A DNA stretch of 64,000 nucleotides, taken from Paraspadella gotoi. Its lineage: Eukaryota > Chaetognatha. The notes under the pieces are model-generated. The model saw only the letters and a program-made list of their open reading frames with translations. It was not told where the DNA came from and did not search any database. The translations under genes were made by a program, and so were the position numbers. This document shows, in pieces, positions 63,114 through 64,000 of this stretch (position 1 is the stretch's first letter; every line of letters starts with the position of its first letter). The stretch lies in NCBI GenBank assembly GCA_051294375.1, contig CM119268.1:674987-738986 (forward strand), given 5' to 3'.

Positions 63114-64000
63114 CTGGAGGAAGAAAAAGATTTGGCGGGAAAATTTATAGATTCTAGAATAATTGACAATTGGTCCGTGGAGTCGGAGGCAAGTCGTTCG
63201 CCTTTGAAACTCGAAGATCTGAAGCTCAAGCCCTGGTGGTCTTTGCTTTGAAATAGCATTGGGACAATGCTCTCGCTCTCTCGCTGACTTTCTTTTTCAT
63301 TTTTTCCATCTCTTTCTCTTTTTTCCATTTCTTCCTATATTTGACTTGATCAATCTCTTTATCAACATACACTANNNNNNNNNNTTTTCTAGACATTGTT
63401 TATATATTTTATTTTTAATCATCCAAATCAAAGAATATAAAATTTAAAAATAAGACAACACAGAAGATACAACTTACAACCCAGAGTTTTTTTTTGTTTT
63501 GTTTTGTTTTTTTGTTTTTTTTACAAAAAACCAGAATCTCAAAGTTTACGATTTAATTTATCTTCGTTAACCACAAATTAAACCATAAAAAACAGTTCAT
63601 AAATGCATTCCACATGAGTATTTTACCTGCTTGCGTTCGCCCGTCCAGATGAACTTTCTTGTAATAAGCAGACAAGCATTATCTGCTCAATGGTCTTGCC
63701 GAAATGGTTTGAAAATATAAAACTGCAGAAAAAATTCGTCGGAATAAATCTTTCGAGCTGATGAAAGTGCTTCACGCGCAGAAATAAATCTTTAAATCGA
63801 GACGACTGTAGTCGATCCAACGCCCATTTTATACATTTTAAGTATTTATTTCGTTGATCCGGGCTCGGGGAAAGTTTTTAAAAAATAAAATAGACAAGTA
63901 ATAAGATTTTATGAAATTGGTACAATCAATATAAAATTTATCCATACATTTAATAAATAGGCTCTCTTGCCCCTGACTTTGGACAGGCTTTGGTGGTTTA

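Noticed and set aside
63623-63820. First exon of the transporter on the minus strand
   Set aside because: The frame ends at a plausible donor but shows no DGGWGW-type or membrane sequence.

Overview
The window is eukaryotic, from an intron-rich, AT-rich invertebrate-type animal genome. Coding exons are short and joined by GT-AG introns in consistent phase. The rest is SINEs, MITEs, microsatellites and degenerate TTAGGG-like tracts. I cannot place the species more precisely. Six runs of N mark assembly gaps (7296-7320, 23414-23423, 36390-36414, 51592-51613, 62346-62512, 63375-63384).

Four host genes or gene parts can be assembled by homology plus splice phase. (1) C1GALT1-like core 1 beta-1,3-galactosyltransferase, plus strand, six exons from 278 to 40847. 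It has a type II membrane anchor, the DDD metal-binding motif and the CCSD motif, and its last intron is 30 kb. (2) A synaptotagmin-14/16-like gene, minus strand, 50395 down to 42646. Nine phase-consistent exons encode an N-terminal transmembrane segment, a palmitoylation-type cysteine cluster, a long disordered linker, C2A and the first strand of C2B; the rest of C2B is not found. It converges on the C1GALT1 3' end. (3) An SLC16/MFS-type transporter, minus strand, 63113 down to 58995, four exons recognised and at least one probably lost in the 167-base gap. (4) A DmX/rabconnectin-3-like WD-repeat fragment at 27098-27561, plus strand, inside the C1GALT1 intron, with an in-frame stop.

The 30-kb C1GALT1 intron also holds an intact six-exon gene (13937-22317, plus) that splices to an 824-residue open frame. 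It has cysteine clusters and three spaced acidic motifs that look like a DDE-type transposase core. I cannot name the family, and it is the best candidate for an undescribed system here. Further along the intron are a repeat-bearing ORF of unknown function (23424-24990), a ~2-kb inverted repeat built of telomere-like units (37216-39224), and duplicated intron blocks on both sides of that palindrome.

The repeat fraction is structured. At least three SINE-like families recur, two of them with tRNA-type box B sequences. A hAT-like MITE has an 8-bp target duplication, and a 370-bp element with a 9-bp duplication is nested in a SINE. A further MITE has GTCGGATCTGC ends. Several short elements carry hammerhead-ribozyme cores. 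In both C1GALT1 and the synaptotagmin-like gene, a minisatellite has grown out of an exon end and repeats its 5' splice site many times. Many acceptors in both genes use microsatellites or pyrimidine-rich satellites as polypyrimidine tracts.
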